Below are positions 36,577-47,360 of a stretch of DNA of 64,000 nucleotides, in pieces. The notes under the pieces are model-generated. The model was given only the letters and a program-made list of their open reading frames with translations. It made no database searches and had not been told where the DNA came from. Each line of letters opens with the position of its first letter. The first letter of the stretch is position 1. Source of the stretch: an uncultured Faecalibacterium sp. (GTDB lineage Bacteria > Bacillota > Clostridia > Oscillospirales > Ruminococcaceae). Where the stretch lies: positions 1 to 64,000 of the forward strand of contig CAKSWU010000009.1 in the NCBI GenBank assembly GCA_934513205.1. The letters run 5' to 3'. A program made the position numbers and the translations under genes.

Positions 36577-38634
36577 ATGGACAACGCTACTCCCCAAATC
36601 TACACTGAATTTCTTCCCATCAGCCGGGCGGACATGGAAGCCCGGGGCTGGGAGCAGCTGGACTTTGTGGTGGTGGGCGGCGACGCCTATGTGGACCACC
36701 CCAGCTTTGGCACCGCCATCATCAGCCGCCTGCTGGAGGCAGAGGGCTATAAGATCGGCGTGCTGGCGCAGCCCCGCTACACCGACTGCGAGGACTTCAA
36801 GCGGTTCGGCAAGCCCAAGTACGGCTTTTTCATCGGCGGCGGCAACGTGGACAGCATGGTCAGTCACTATTCCGTGGCAAAAATTCCCCGTGCCGAGGAC
36901 GAATACTCCCCCGGCGGCAAGGGCGGTGCCCGCCCGGACCGCAGCGCTACCGTGTACACCAAGCTTGCCAAGCAGGCTTACCCCGATCTGCCGGTGATCC
37001 TGGGCGGTCTGGAAGCGTCCCTGCGCCGCTTTGCCCACTACGATTACTGGCTGGACACCGTGCTGCCCAGCATCGCGGAGGACTCCGGCGCGGACCTCAT
37101 CAGCTTTGGCATGGGCGAACATCAGACCGTGGAGATCGCCCGCCGCCTTGCCGCCGGGGAACCGGTGGAGAGCATTACGGATGTGGACGGAACCTGTTAC
37201 ATGACCGATTTCGACCACCTGCCCCAGCGGTATGTGGAGTGCGCAGGCTTTAAAAAGGTGGCATCGGATAAGACCGCCTACGCCAAAGCCTGCCGCATCC
37301 AGATGGACAATCAGGATGTGGTCAGCGGACAGATCGTCGTGCAGAAGCAGAGCGAAAAGTATCTGGTGCAGAACATTCCCGCAAAGCCGCTGGTGCGCTG
37401 GGAGCTGGACAAGGTCTACGCCCTGCCCTATACCCGCCGGTATCATCCCATCTACGAGAGCATGGGCGGCGTGCCTGCCATCCGCGAGGTGCAGTTCTCC
37501 ATCATCCAGAACCGCGGCTGCTTTGGCGGCTGCAACTTCTGCGCCATCCAGCTGCATCAGGGGCGGCGGGTCACCAGCCGCAGCGCCGACAGCATCGTGG
37601 AGGAAGCCGAGCGCATGACCCACGAGCCGGATTTCAAGGGCTACATCCACGATGTGGGCGGCCCCACCGCAAACTTCCGCTTCCCCTCCTGCCGGGAACA
37701 GATGCTGCGGGGCATGTGCACCGGCGGCAAGCACTGCCTTGCCCCCACCACCTGCTCCCACATGATCGTGGATCACAGCGACTACCTTAAAATTCTGCGC
37801 CGGGTGCGGGAACTGCCGGGTGTGAAAAAAGTGTTCATCCGCAGCGGCATCCGGTTCGACTACCTGATGGCGGACCCGGACGATACCTTCTTCAAGGAGC
37901 TGGTGGAGTACCATGTGTCCGGTCAGCTGAAGGTCGCCCCGGAGCACTGTGCTCCAAACACCCTCGCCTACATGGGAAAGCCCCCCATCGAGACCTTCAA
38001 CAAGTTCAAGGACAAGTTCTATGAGCTGAGCAAAAAGGCGGGCAAAAAGCAGTATCTGGTGCCCTACCTGATGTCCAGCCACCCGGGCAGCACCCTGAAG
38101 GACGCAGTCTATCTGGCCGAGTACCTTTACAAAAACCACATGCGCCCGGAGCAGGTGCAGGACTTTTACCCCACCCCCGGCACCGTGAGCACCTGTATGT
38201 TCTACACCGGTCTGGATCCCTACACCCTCAAGCCGGTGTTTGTGGAAAAGACCCCCGAGGGCAAGGCGCTGCAGCGGGCGCTGCTGCAATACTACGAACC
38301 CCGCAACGCCGAGAAGGTGGTCAAGGCGCTGAAGATGACCCACCGGGAGGACCTCATCCCCCTGCTGGTGCCCGCCGTAGGCCGCCGCGCCGTGCAGCGC
38401 ACCGCCCGCCGGGCAGAGAGCGCCGAGGTGACCATCCACAACGATGGCACCTATACGGTACACACCAACCAGAAGGGACGCAGCACCGTCAAAAATGCCC
38501 GCGCTGCCGCCCCGGCAGGCCGTCAGCCCAGCCCGGGCGCACGCTTTGCGCCCAACTCTGCGCCCGGCCATAAGCCCAAGAATGTTCAACAGAAAGAGAA
38601 CGCAACGTGGAAAACTTCAAAAAAGAAAAAGTGA
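36577..38634 (+). CDS. YgiQ family radical SAM protein
   Basis: A 685-residue member of the UPF0313/YgiQ group. The N-terminal domain has DFVVVGGDAYVDHPSFG; the radical SAM cluster motif is Cys315-x3-Cys319-x2-Cys322 (CFGGCNFC). The family is large and its reaction is not established to my knowledge. The C-terminal tail (about 600-685) is basic and low in complexity. Start ATG 36577 follows GAGGA. It overlaps the next gene by 28 bp in another frame. Confidence 0.9.
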   Translation: MDNATPQIYTEFLPISRADMEARGWEQLDFVVVGGDAYVDHPSFGTAIISRLLEAEGYKIGVLAQPRYTDCEDFKRFGKPKYGFFIGGGNVDSMVSHYSVAKIPRAEDEYSPGGKGGARPDRSATVYTKLAKQAYPDLPVILGGLEASLRRFAHYDYWLDTVLPSIAEDSGADLISFGMGEHQTVEIARRLAAGEPVESITDVDGTCYMTDFDHLPQRYVECAGFKKVASDKTAYAKACRIQMDNQDVVSGQIVVQKQSEKYLVQNIPAKPLVRWELDKVYALPYTRRYHPIYESMGGVPAIREVQFSIIQNRGCFGGCNFCAIQLHQGRRVTSRSADSIVEEAERMTHEPDFKGYIHDVGGPTANFRFPSCREQMLRGMCTGGKHCLAPTTCSHMIVDHSDYLKILRRVRELPGVKKVFIRSGIRFDYLMADPDDTFFKELVEYHVSGQLKVAPEHCAPNTLAYMGKPPIETFNKFKDKFYELSKKAGKKQYLVPYLMSSHPGSTLKDAVYLAEYLYKNHMRPEQVQDFYPTPGTVSTCMFYTGLDPYTLKPVFVEKTPEGKALQRALLQYYEPRNAEKVVKALKMTHREDLIPLLVPAVGRRAVQRTARRAESAEVTIHNDGTYTVHTNQKGRSTVKNARAAAPAGRQPSPGARFAPNSAPGHKPKNVQQKENATWKTSKKKK

Positions 38635-39743
38635 CCCGGAAGCCCGGTCTGCTGCGCCGCCTTGCGGCGCTGGTTCTGGCGGCGGCGCTGGCGCTGAGCC
38701 TTGCCGCCTGTGACGGAAACCTGCCCTCGGTGCCCGGCGGCAGCGCCGATGCGGTATCGCCCCCGGCGGCTGCTGCGCCAGGCGCTGCACAGCCCTTTGA
38801 GATGCATTTCATTGACGTGGGGCAGGCGCTGAGCGTGCTGGTGGAGTGTGACGGGCAGTTCCTGCTCTACGACGGCGGCAACGTGGACGACGGCAGTCTG
38901 GTGGTCTCCTACCTGCAAAAGCAGGGGGTGGAGCAGCTGGAATATGTGTTCTGCTCCCACGCCCACGAGGACCATGTAGGCGGGCTTGCCGCCGTAATGG
39001 CAAAGTTCCCGGCGGGACACGCTTACAGTCCTGTGACCGAGAGCAGCACCAAATGCTTCAACGATTTTGTCAAGTACACCCAGCAGCAGGGCTTGCAGCT
39101 GGAAGTGCCCTCCGTGGGCACCGTCTGGCAGCTGGGCAGCGCCACCGTGACCCTGCTGGGCCCGGTGGCGCAGTATGACCAGACCAACAACACCTCGCTG
39201 GTGCTGCGCATTGACTACGGAGCCACCAGCTTTCTGCTGACCGGCGACATGGAGTCGGACGCCGAGCGGGATCTTGTGAACAGCGGTGCCAACCTGAAAG
39301 CCGATGTGCTGCAGGTGGGGCATCACGGTTCCAGCACCTCCACCAGCTATCTCTTTTTGAATGCGGTCCTGCCGGAAATGGGCGTCATCTCCTGCGGAGT
39401 GAACAACAAATACGGTCACCCCCACGAGGAGACCCTGAGCATCCTGCGGGACGCCGGGGTGGACGTTTACCGTACCGACCTGCAGGGCACCATCACCATT
39501 GGCAGTGACGGCCAGAACTTTACCGTGGGCACCGAGCACTTTGTGCCGGACAGCCAGCTGAACCCCACCGACCCGGCGGCGTCCAGCACCGTCCAGCAGA
39601 CCTACATCGGCAATGTGAACAGCAAAAAGTTCCACCTGCCCAGCTGTGCGAACCTGCCGGCGGAGAAAAATCAGATCCTGTTCTCCAGCTACGAGGAAGC
39701 CGTGGAAGCCGGCTACACCCCCTGCGCAAGCTGCATCAGGTAA
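38607..39743 (+). CDS. ComEC-type metallo-beta-lactamase lipoprotein with Ada-like C-terminus
   Basis: A 378-residue exported protein. A signal with lipobox LAAC at Cys35 is followed by a beta-lactamase-fold hydrolase related to the ComEC C-terminal domain: FIDVGQALSVLV, HAHEDHVGG (about 118-126), LTGDMESDAE and VGHHGSST. The last 40 residues (FHLPSCANL..F.SYEEAVEAGYTPCASC) resemble the metal-binding motif of Ada. Such proteins may degrade extracellular nucleic acid or cyclic nucleotides; the substrate is unknown. The start overlaps the YgiQ gene by 28 bp, implying coupled translation. Confidence 0.86.
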   Translation: MENFKKEKVTRKPGLLRRLAALVLAAALALSLAACDGNLPSVPGGSADAVSPPAAAAPGAAQPFEMHFIDVGQALSVLVECDGQFLLYDGGNVDDGSLVVSYLQKQGVEQLEYVFCSHAHEDHVGGLAAVMAKFPAGHAYSPVTESSTKCFNDFVKYTQQQGLQLEVPSVGTVWQLGSATVTLLGPVAQYDQTNNTSLVLRIDYGATSFLLTGDMESDAERDLVNSGANLKADVLQVGHHGSSTSTSYLFLNAVLPEMGVISCGVNNKYGHPHEETLSILRDAGVDVYRTDLQGTITIGSDGQNFTVGTEHFVPDSQLNPTDPAASSTVQQTYIGNVNSKKFHLPSCANLPAEKNQILFSSYEEAVEAGYTPCASCIR

Positions 39744-39816
39744 AGAGATGCTTTTATTTGGAATGGCTTCCGCTGCGCTCCAGCCGTTTTCAGCGGAAAG
39801 AATATTTTAAGTTTTG

Positions 39817-39856
39817 GGATCCTGAAAAGCCTGCGGGCTTTTCAGGATCCTCTTTT
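39817..39856 (+). terminator. terminator after the lipoprotein gene
   Basis: GGATCCTGAAAAGCC pairs with GGCTTTTCAGGATCC (15 bp), loop TGCG, then TCTTTTC. Confidence 0.85.
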
Positions 39857-39956
39857 CATGGGAGGAGGAGTACCGGCGAACAAGGGGCGCATGGCGGCTG
39901 TTTTCGGAAAAAAGAAGCACGGCTGATGCCGCTGCGCGATCTCGTCCCAATTGGTG

Positions 39957-39986
39957 AAAAAGCAGCGACTGCGGTCGCTGTTTTTT
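39957..39986 (+). terminator. second hairpin terminator in the 39744-40140 gap
   Basis: CAGCGAC pairs with GTCGCTG, loop TGCG, followed by six T and preceded by five A. The 397-bp gap shows no gene; a MetH-unit promoter must lie in its last 150 bp. Confidence 0.7.
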
Positions 39987-40140
39987 GCAATATGAAAAGA
40001 ATCGTTCCGCTGATGAGGAGCCGGAGCGGCAGCGGCGTGCAGGGAAATCGTTCTTCTTTTTCATTGCGGGATTGCGAAAAGCCCACAGGTGCGGTATACT
40101 TAAATCCACTTTATTTTATAAAAGCAAGGAGGTGCGGCGG

Positions 40141-40813
40141 ATGATCGGTGCTCCAAGACCGCTGGCGGTGGAAAAACCGGACGCCATTGATCTGGCGCAG
40201 GCCGCACGGTATTTTGGCGCAAGGGGAGAGCCGGACGAAGCCACCATGGCATTGCTGCAAAAATGCGCGGTGCCGCTGCTGGCGGCAGCGACTCCCCGGG
40301 CGGTCTGGCTGGAAGCGGATACGGCTGCCCTTGCCGAAGCGGGCATCCTGCGGGGCGGGGATGTGATGCGCCATCTGGAAGGGTGCGGGCGCGCTGTTTT
40401 GCTGGCGGTGACGCTGGGGCCCGGGGCGGATGCCCAGATCCGCCGGGCGGGCGTGGGCGATATTGCTGCGGGCGTTGCGTCCGATGCGCTGGGCAGCGCT
40501 CTGGCCGAGCAGGCCGCCGATGCCGCCGAAGCCGAGCTGCGCCAGTGGGCAGCAGCCGAGGGAAAGTATCTGACCGGGCGTTTTTCGCCCGGCTACGGCG
40601 ACTGGGACATCGCGGTGCAGCCGCTGGTGGCAGCGGCACTGGACACGGTGCGCAAAGCCGGGCTGTGCGTCACCGACACCAATCTGATGACACCGCGCAA
40701 GAGCGTGACGGCCCTGCTGGGGGTCAGCGACCACCCGGTGAAGGGAAAACTGGCCGGGTGCGGGCACTGTGTGCTGCGCACTCGCTGCGAATACAGAAAG
40801 AGGGGAAAGACCT

Positions 40814-40827
<14 letters not shown>
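40141..40827 (+). CDS. methionine synthase reactivation domain protein
   Basis: A 228-residue stand-alone version of the C-terminal activation domain of B12-dependent methionine synthase. The signature TGRFSPGYGDWDIAVQP (about 147-163) is present; in MetH this domain binds S-adenosylmethionine and re-methylates oxidised cobalamin. The C-terminus has CGHCVLRTRCEYRKRG, a cysteine-rich tail seen in the separate form. Start ATG 40141 follows AGGAGG. It overlaps metH by 14 bp, so the two are coupled. Confidence 0.88.
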
Positions 40828-43240
<2,413 letters not shown>

Positions 43241-43300
43241 GCGCGCCGTTTGTTTTCAATCTGTTCAAAAACTCCACAAAGAAATGCCACGATTGTTCGA

Positions 43301-43556
43301 TATAATAAGGGTGCAGTCAGGGAGATGCAAAAACCTTCTCCCAAAAGCCGACAAGGGCTTCCCCTGCGGGGGCCGGTGCGAAGGCACGACCCAGCAGGAA
43401 TGATAAAAACACTGTCCCCCGCCTATGCCAGGCAATCGCCAACGACGGCGGACAGACTACCAAATCCCTCCTGATCCGCCGCAAAGTTCGGGAGTTCCTA
43501 TATGGCAGCCAGCACCGCTTTATCCTCCTTTCCACGGTGCTGGCTGCTTTTGTTTT
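43301..43556 (+). ncRNA. candidate non-coding RNA with its own terminator
   Basis: A TATAAT at 43301-43306 (no good -35) starts a 240-nt stretch with many small hairpins: AAGCC/GGCTT, CCCC/GGGG around TGC, GGTGC/GCACGACC, GCCT/AGGC and CGCC/GGCG. It ends with a strong terminator (GCAGCCAGCACCG and CGGTGCTGGCTGC plus TTTTGTTTT, 43505-43556). No open frame has a ribosome site. I compared it by eye with 6S, SRP, RNase P, tmRNA and common riboswitch cores and recognised none. Confidence 0.5.
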
Positions 43557-43591
43557 GCGCCGCCGCAGACACAGGCGGACATTCGTTTTTT

Positions 43592-43635
43592 GAAAAAAAA
43601 TCAGAGGCTGCTGCACAAAACGTGCAGCAGCCTCT
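43592..43635 (-). terminator. terminator of the PAP2 gene
   Basis: AGAGGCTGCTGCAC pairs with GTGCAGCAGCCTCT, with eight T following on the minus strand. Confidence 0.9.
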
Positions 43636-43640
43636 TTGCG

Positions 43641-44177
43641 TTATCGTTCCAGTTTTGCAGCCCGGCGGTCTGCCAGAGCGTTGACGGCGGCACAGGCCAG
43701 CGCGCCCAGCGCAAGCCCCAGTACCACGCCGCCCAGAATATCGGTGGGGAAGTGGACGTAGAGATACAGCCGGGTGAAGGCGATGAAAGCCGCCAGCACC
43801 AGCGCCGGAGTGCCCAGCTGGCGGTTTTGCAGCCAGAGGGCAAAGGCGGCGGCGAAAGCCGAGGCGGTGTGTCCGGACGGGAAGGAATATCCGTGGGGCC
43901 GCGGCACCAGAAGGGTGATGGCGGCGTTCACATCGCAGGGGCGGGGGCGGGCAAACAGCGGCTTGAGCAAAAAGTGCCCGGCGATCAGATACAGTACCAG
44001 CGCCACGGCCATGGCGGCACCGGCTTTGCGGGTGCGGGGGAACAGCAGCAACAGCAGTGTGAACACCAGCCACAGCTCGCCCCGCGCCCCGGCGTAGTTG
44101 AAAAACACCGCCAGTGCGTCCATCAGCGGGGTGCGCATCTGCTGCAATGCATCAAGAAAAGCAAATTCAAAGGGCAT
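43641..44177 (-). CDS. PAP2 family membrane phosphatase
   Basis: A 178-residue type 2 phosphatidic acid phosphatase with five membrane helices. The three catalytic motifs are present: KPLFARPRP (KxxxxxxRP), PSGH, and TRLYLYVHFPTD (SRxxxxxHxxxD type, here with Thr). It may dephosphorylate undecaprenyl pyrophosphate or lipid phosphates. Start ATG 44177 follows GGAGGAG. It is monocistronic. Confidence 0.9.
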   Translation of the reverse strand: MPFEFAFLDALQQMRTPLMDALAVFFNYAGARGELWLVFTLLLLLFPRTRKAGAAMAVALVLYLIAGHFLLKPLFARPRPCDVNAAITLLVPRPHGYSFPSGHTASAFAAAFALWLQNRQLGTPALVLAAFIAFTRLYLYVHFPTDILGGVVLGLALGALACAAVNALADRRAAKLER

Positions 44178-44336
44178 TCTGGTCTCCTCCGGTTGTAAGG
44201 GTGGGGGATGATTTTTAATCATACCATACTTCTGCCTGCCCCGCAAGGACGCTTTTTCGCCGGGTAGCGAACAGTGGGGCACTGTCCGGCCCCCGGCAGG
44301 GGAGCACAGGCACTTCACGGGTGACACAGAAAAACG

Positions 44337-44361
44337 CCCCAGACCTTTTGGTCTGGGGACT
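44337..44361 (-). terminator. terminator of the hxlR-type gene
   Basis: CCCCAGACC pairs with GGTCTGGGG, followed by CGTTTTT on the minus strand. The layout after the att-like repeat parallels that at 45585-45618. Confidence 0.8.
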
Positions 44362-44364
44362 CGT

Positions 44365-44393
44365 GGTGGAGCATTGTCCACAGCAGTCGAACC
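44365..44393 (-). repeat. att-like repeat, copy 3
   Basis: On the minus strand this reads GGTTCGACTGCTGTGGACAA.. and ends in CTCCACCA, matching the 3' end of both recombinase genes with one or two changes. It lies immediately after the HxlR-type stop codon, with no recombinase attached. Confidence 0.65.
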
Positions 44394-44723
44394 TTACCGA
44401 TCAACGACTGATTTATAGTAATTGCCAAAGTCTGCAAGTGCATTGACGATTGGTAACATTTCCGTTCCGAGATCGGTCAACCCATATTCTACTTTGGGAG
44501 GATTCTCGTGATAATCACGGCGGTAGGCAAGCCCATCATCAATCATCTGTCTTAAGCTCTCGGTCAAAACTTTCTGCGAGATCCCGTCGATGCTTCTTTG
44601 CAACTCATTGAATCTCCATGGACGCTCTTTCAGATTGCGCAGAAGCAAGAGTTTCCATTTTCCGCCAATCAGGGATACTGCTGTTGCAACCGGACATTCC
44701 GGCAGTTCTTCTTTTGTACGCAT
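44394..44723 (-). CDS. HxlR family transcriptional regulator
   Basis: A 109-residue winged-helix regulator. CPVATAVSLIGGKWKLLLLR (in part) with the first cysteine, RFNELQRSIDGISQKVLTESLR and GLTDLGTEML are family segments. Several HxlR/YodB proteins sense electrophiles or oxidants through that N-terminal Cys. Start ATG 44723 follows AGAGGTGA; the frame upstream runs through the promoter. It is divergent from the cupin gene, and the pair is bounded by att-like direct repeats. Confidence 0.88.
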   Translation of the reverse strand: MRTKEELPECPVATAVSLIGGKWKLLLLRNLKERPWRFNELQRSIDGISQKVLTESLRQMIDDGLAYRRDYHENPPKVEYGLTDLGTEMLPIVNALADFGNYYKSVVDR

Positions 44724-44742
44724 ATCAGTCACCTCTGTATAT

Positions 44743-44819
44743 AGTATAGCACATTCATTTTTGAGTGTACAGTTACAAAAAGGTGCGTACTTGTTTTTGA
44801 ATGTGCGAGCTTCTATACT
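44743..44819. promoter_or_regulatory. divergent hxlR/cupin promoters with two operators
   Basis: Leftward: TGTACA and TATACT (17 bp apart, minus strand, 44743-44771). Rightward: TTGTTT at 44791 and TATACT at 44814, 17 bp apart. Each promoter region overlaps one copy of GTAC-N8/10-GAATGTGC (complement of 44749-44770; 44787-44806). A regulator bound there would block RNA polymerase at both promoters. Confidence 0.7.
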
Positions 44820-44865
44820 TAGCTCAGGCAATGAAAGATTGCGAATCAAAATGGAGGTGCTTACA

Positions 44866-45219
44866 ATGGCAAGCTACACAAAAATGACAGTTGGAAAAGA
44901 AAATCGGACGGAGCTTCATGAAAAGCTCGCCCTGACTGGTGCGGAGATCAGCCTGAATACGCTTCCTGCGGGAGCAAATGTTCCGTTTGTTCACTCCCAC
45001 AAGGCAAATGAGGAAATCTACGGTGTTCTTTCCGGCAAAGGCAAGGTCGTTATCGATGGCGAAGAAATCAGCCTTGCAGCAGGCGACTGGCTGAAGATTT
45101 CTCCCGTGGCAAAACGTCAGTTCTTTGCTGCAAGCAATTCTGAGATCACTTATATTTGTATTCAGGTCAAGGAGAATTCTCTCGAAGGCTATACTGCAAC
45201 GGATGCTGTGATCTACTGA
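44866..45219 (+). CDS. small cupin-domain protein
   Basis: A 117-residue single-domain cupin. Motif 1 is PFVHSHKANEEIYGVLSGKG (two His and a Glu that bind metal) and motif 2 lies in AAGDWLKISPVAKRQF. Small cupins of this kind act on reactive carbonyls or quinones or as storage-type isomerases; the reaction is unknown. Start ATG 44866 is eight bases after GGAGG. Its divergent HxlR regulator suggests induction by an electrophile. Confidence 0.85.
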   Translation: MASYTKMTVGKENRTELHEKLALTGAEISLNTLPAGANVPFVHSHKANEEIYGVLSGKGKVVIDGEEISLAAGDWLKISPVAKRQFFAASNSEITYICIQVKENSLEGYTATDAVIY

Positions 45220-45229
45220 TAAAACGTAT

Positions 45230-45306
45230 CAAAACAAAAGGCAGGATACCATCGCCACGATGATACCCTGCCTTTGCTTGTCCCGGTTCTTGTCCTGTAC
45301 CGTCCA
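45230..45306. repeat. hairpin and tRNA-Val 3'-end fragment
   Basis: An imperfect hairpin (GGCAGGATACCATC with GATGATACCCTGCC) followed by GTCCTGTACCGTCCACCA at 45289-45306, identical over 18 nt to the 3' end of tRNA-Val(GAC) at 48416-48433 but on the opposite strand. A second, GACCCGACTC/GAGTCGGTC hairpin follows at 45318-45342. It looks like a footprint of an integration or of a lost tRNA. Confidence 0.5.
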
Positions 45307-45346
45307 CCAAAACAAAAAGACCCGACTCGAATGAGTCGGTCGGCAT

Positions 45347-45590
45347 CTTTCTTGGTAGACATTCCTACGCGTTGGGAACCGCGGGCTAAGCAACAGCGAC
45401 GGGTTGCGTTTGCTGATTTTTCCACAGCCCCTTGTCAGGGCTTTGAAAAATCAGAACGCTGCCCCAACAACTCCTCCCTGTTTCTGCCGCTGGCAGCGGT
45501 CGTCGTCGTTGCACTGGGCTGATTGCTTACTCTGCCGACTGGCGTCGTCAGAGCCGCCCTGTTCTCGTCCTGTACCGCCCACGCAAAAAC
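45347..45590. repeat. 3' flank of recombinase element, copy 2 (inverted to copy 1)
   Basis: The reverse complement matches 1280-1528, including the CTGATTTTTC hairpin and the GGAATGTCTACC end. This confirms that the repeated unit is larger than the gene. Confidence 0.7.
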
Positions 45591-47086
45591 GCCTCAGACC
45601 AAAGGTCTGAGGCGTTTTGTGGTGGAGCATTGTCCACAGCACTCGAACCTAAAACCTCTTCACGGGTGACTGTCTTGGCATCGTCCGTGAAGTTGAAATT
45701 GAGCACGACCCGGTCGTCAAAGACGTAGACCGAGTTGACAAAGGTATCAATGATCTGCCGCTGGTGTTCCATGTCTCTCATGTCACCCTTGCGGAATTTT
45801 TCAAACCAGAACCGCATCCATTCGCGGGTCAGGACGGGCTTTTTCAGCTCTTCTTCCAAAATGCTGGTGTTCAGGGCTTCTTTCCGGGCTTCCAGCTCGT
45901 CCAGCCGCTGCTTAGTGGTCGGAGTCAGGATGCCCTGTTCAATGGCTTCCAGAAGATTTGCCAGCCGCTTCTCCGTATCCCGGAGCTGGTCTTTCAGGAC
46001 AGGCAGGCGAGTGTTCTCCTGCTGCTGGGCTTCCATAATCAAATCTATCAGCCGTTCGATGATTTCATCGCTGAAAATCACCTTAATAGCAGTTTCCACC
46101 ACGAACCGTTCCAGAGGCTCTTTGCGGATGGCTTTCAGGTCGCAGTGCGCCTTGCCGTGGCGTTTGGCGTTGCCGCACTTGTAGTAATAGTAGGTGTTTC
46201 CCATGTGGCTGGTGCCGCTTTCGCCGCCCATCAGGGTGCCGCACTTGCCACAGAACAGCTTGGTGGTCAGCAGATAGCTCACATCCTCTTTTGCAGGCCG
46301 ACCGTGGGCGATCCTGTTCTGCTCGAAACGCTGCTGCACCCGGTCGAACAAATCCTGGTCAACAATAGCCGGAATGCCGCCCGGCGTCACAATGTCCTTG
46401 TAGCGGTATTCGCCGATGTAGCGGCGGTTGCGGAAGATCTGGAAGAAGCTGTTCTTCACGAACGGCTTCCCGGTGCGGGTACGCAGACCGCGCTCGTTCA
46501 GGGATGCTGCGATCTTCTCGGCCGGTTCGCCGTCGGCATACCGGCTGAAGATTTCCTGCACGATGGGAGCCGTCTCCGGGTCGATATGGTACAGTCGGTC
46601 CTCCTTGCCAATGGTGAAGCCCAGCGGAACGATACCGCCGTTGTACTTGCACTGGAGGGCGTTTTCGCGCTCACCGCGCGCTACTTTCAGGGCAAGTTCG
46701 GCGGAATAATATTCTGCCATGCCGATCAGCATACTCTCCACCATAATGCCTTCAGGTCCCTGCGAAATGGGTTCCATGGCAGACACCAAATGGACACCGT
46801 TCTTTTCCAGCTGGTACTTGTAGTTCACGGCATCGAACCGATTCCGGGCAAAGCGGTCGAGCTTCCAGACCAGAACCACATCGAAGATTTTCTTCGCGCT
46901 GTCCTTGATCATCCGCTGAAAGTCCGGGCGGTCATCCGTTTTGGCAGAGTAGGCACGGTCAATGTAGGTGCCGACCACAGTGATGCCGTTCTTCTCGGCG
47001 TAGTCCTTGCAGTCGCGCAGCTGCCCTTCAATGGACGCTTCTCGCTGGCTGTCAGATGAATAGCGGGCGTAGATCACGGCGGTCAT
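45548..47086 (-). CDS. large serine recombinase, complete copy
   Basis: A 512-residue site-specific recombinase. The resolvase domain starts AVIYARYSSDSQ with catalytic Ser10 and has KLDRFARNRFD (75-85). The recombinase domain, zinc ribbon (CGKCG...C...C, near 305-340) and coiled coil (about 380-440) follow. Start ATG 47086 follows AAGGAGG. The last 25 or so residues (PPQNASDLWSEAFLRGRYR.) read through the att-like repeat and the terminator hairpin, unlike copy 1, which stops at ISH, so this tail is probably host-junction sequence. It is inverted relative to the copy at 1-1257. Confidence 0.94.
   Translation of the reverse strand: MTAVIYARYSSDSQREASIEGQLRDCKDYAEKNGITVVGTYIDRAYSAKTDDRPDFQRMIKDSAKKIFDVVLVWKLDRFARNRFDAVNYKYQLEKNGVHLVSAMEPISQGPEGIMVESMLIGMAEYYSAELALKVARGERENALQCKYNGGIVPLGFTIGKEDRLYHIDPETAPIVQEIFSRYADGEPAEKIAASLNERGLRTRTGKPFVKNSFFQIFRNRRYIGEYRYKDIVTPGGIPAIVDQDLFDRVQQRFEQNRIAHGRPAKEDVSYLLTTKLFCGKCGTLMGGESGTSHMGNTYYYYKCGNAKRHGKAHCDLKAIRKEPLERFVVETAIKVIFSDEIIERLIDLIMEAQQQENTRLPVLKDQLRDTEKRLANLLEAIEQGILTPTTKQRLDELEARKEALNTSILEEELKKPVLTREWMRFWFEKFRKGDMRDMEHQRQIIDTFVNSVYVFDDRVVLNFNFTDDAKTVTREEVLGSSAVDNAPPQNASDLWSEAFLRGRYRTRTGRL
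45585..45618 (-). terminator. hairpin terminator inside the recombinase 3' end
   Basis: ACGCCTCAGACC pairs with GGTCTGAGGCGT with flanking A/T runs. It falls within the last 25 codons, so transcription may stop before the annotated stop codon. Confidence 0.75.
45619..45648 (-). repeat. att-like repeat, copy 2
   Basis: Reads GGTTCGAGTGCTGTGGACAA.. then TGCTCCACCA on the minus strand. It forms a direct repeat with 44365-44393; about 1.25 kb lies between, holding the HxlR and cupin genes. Confidence 0.65.
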
Positions 47087-47122
47087 GGTTGCACCTCCTT
47101 GGCGTGTATTCGACTTGCCTTT

Positions 47123-47151
47123 ATAGTATCGGGTCAAGCGCAGCTTGTCAA
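47123..47151 (-). promoter_or_regulatory. promoter of recombinase copy 2
   Basis: On the minus strand TTGACA and TACTAT are 17 bp apart, 37 bp before the ATG. The spacer 47152-47360 is non-coding; it holds AATTTTCAATTCTTGAAAATT and GGGGCGTGCCTGCCCC hairpins, possibly the other element end. Confidence 0.75.
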
Positions 47152-47360
47152 CAATCTGCGAGCAGATTGAAATGTGAAAATTGCGAAACGCAGCGAAAAA
47201 GGGGAGAGCAAGAATCGTCCCGTGGCCACAAATTTTCAATTCTTGAAAATTTCTTGCCCATCCGGGACTGCACTTCTGCAACGCTCCCGCGTTTTTGAAG
47301 TGCTCTTGTTGGGGCGTGCCTGCCCCAAACCCTGCTGGAATGAGTACGGCAAACTGGAAT

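Noticed and set aside
43301..43556. Cobalamin riboswitch or 6S RNA for the region after metH
   Set aside because: The AGTCAGGGAG start resembles a B12 box only partly, conserved core elements are missing, and no gene follows on that strand.
45213..45425. Small frame containing GRYRTRTG
   Set aside because: This is the reading of a tRNA 3' end fragment, a known source of false genes.
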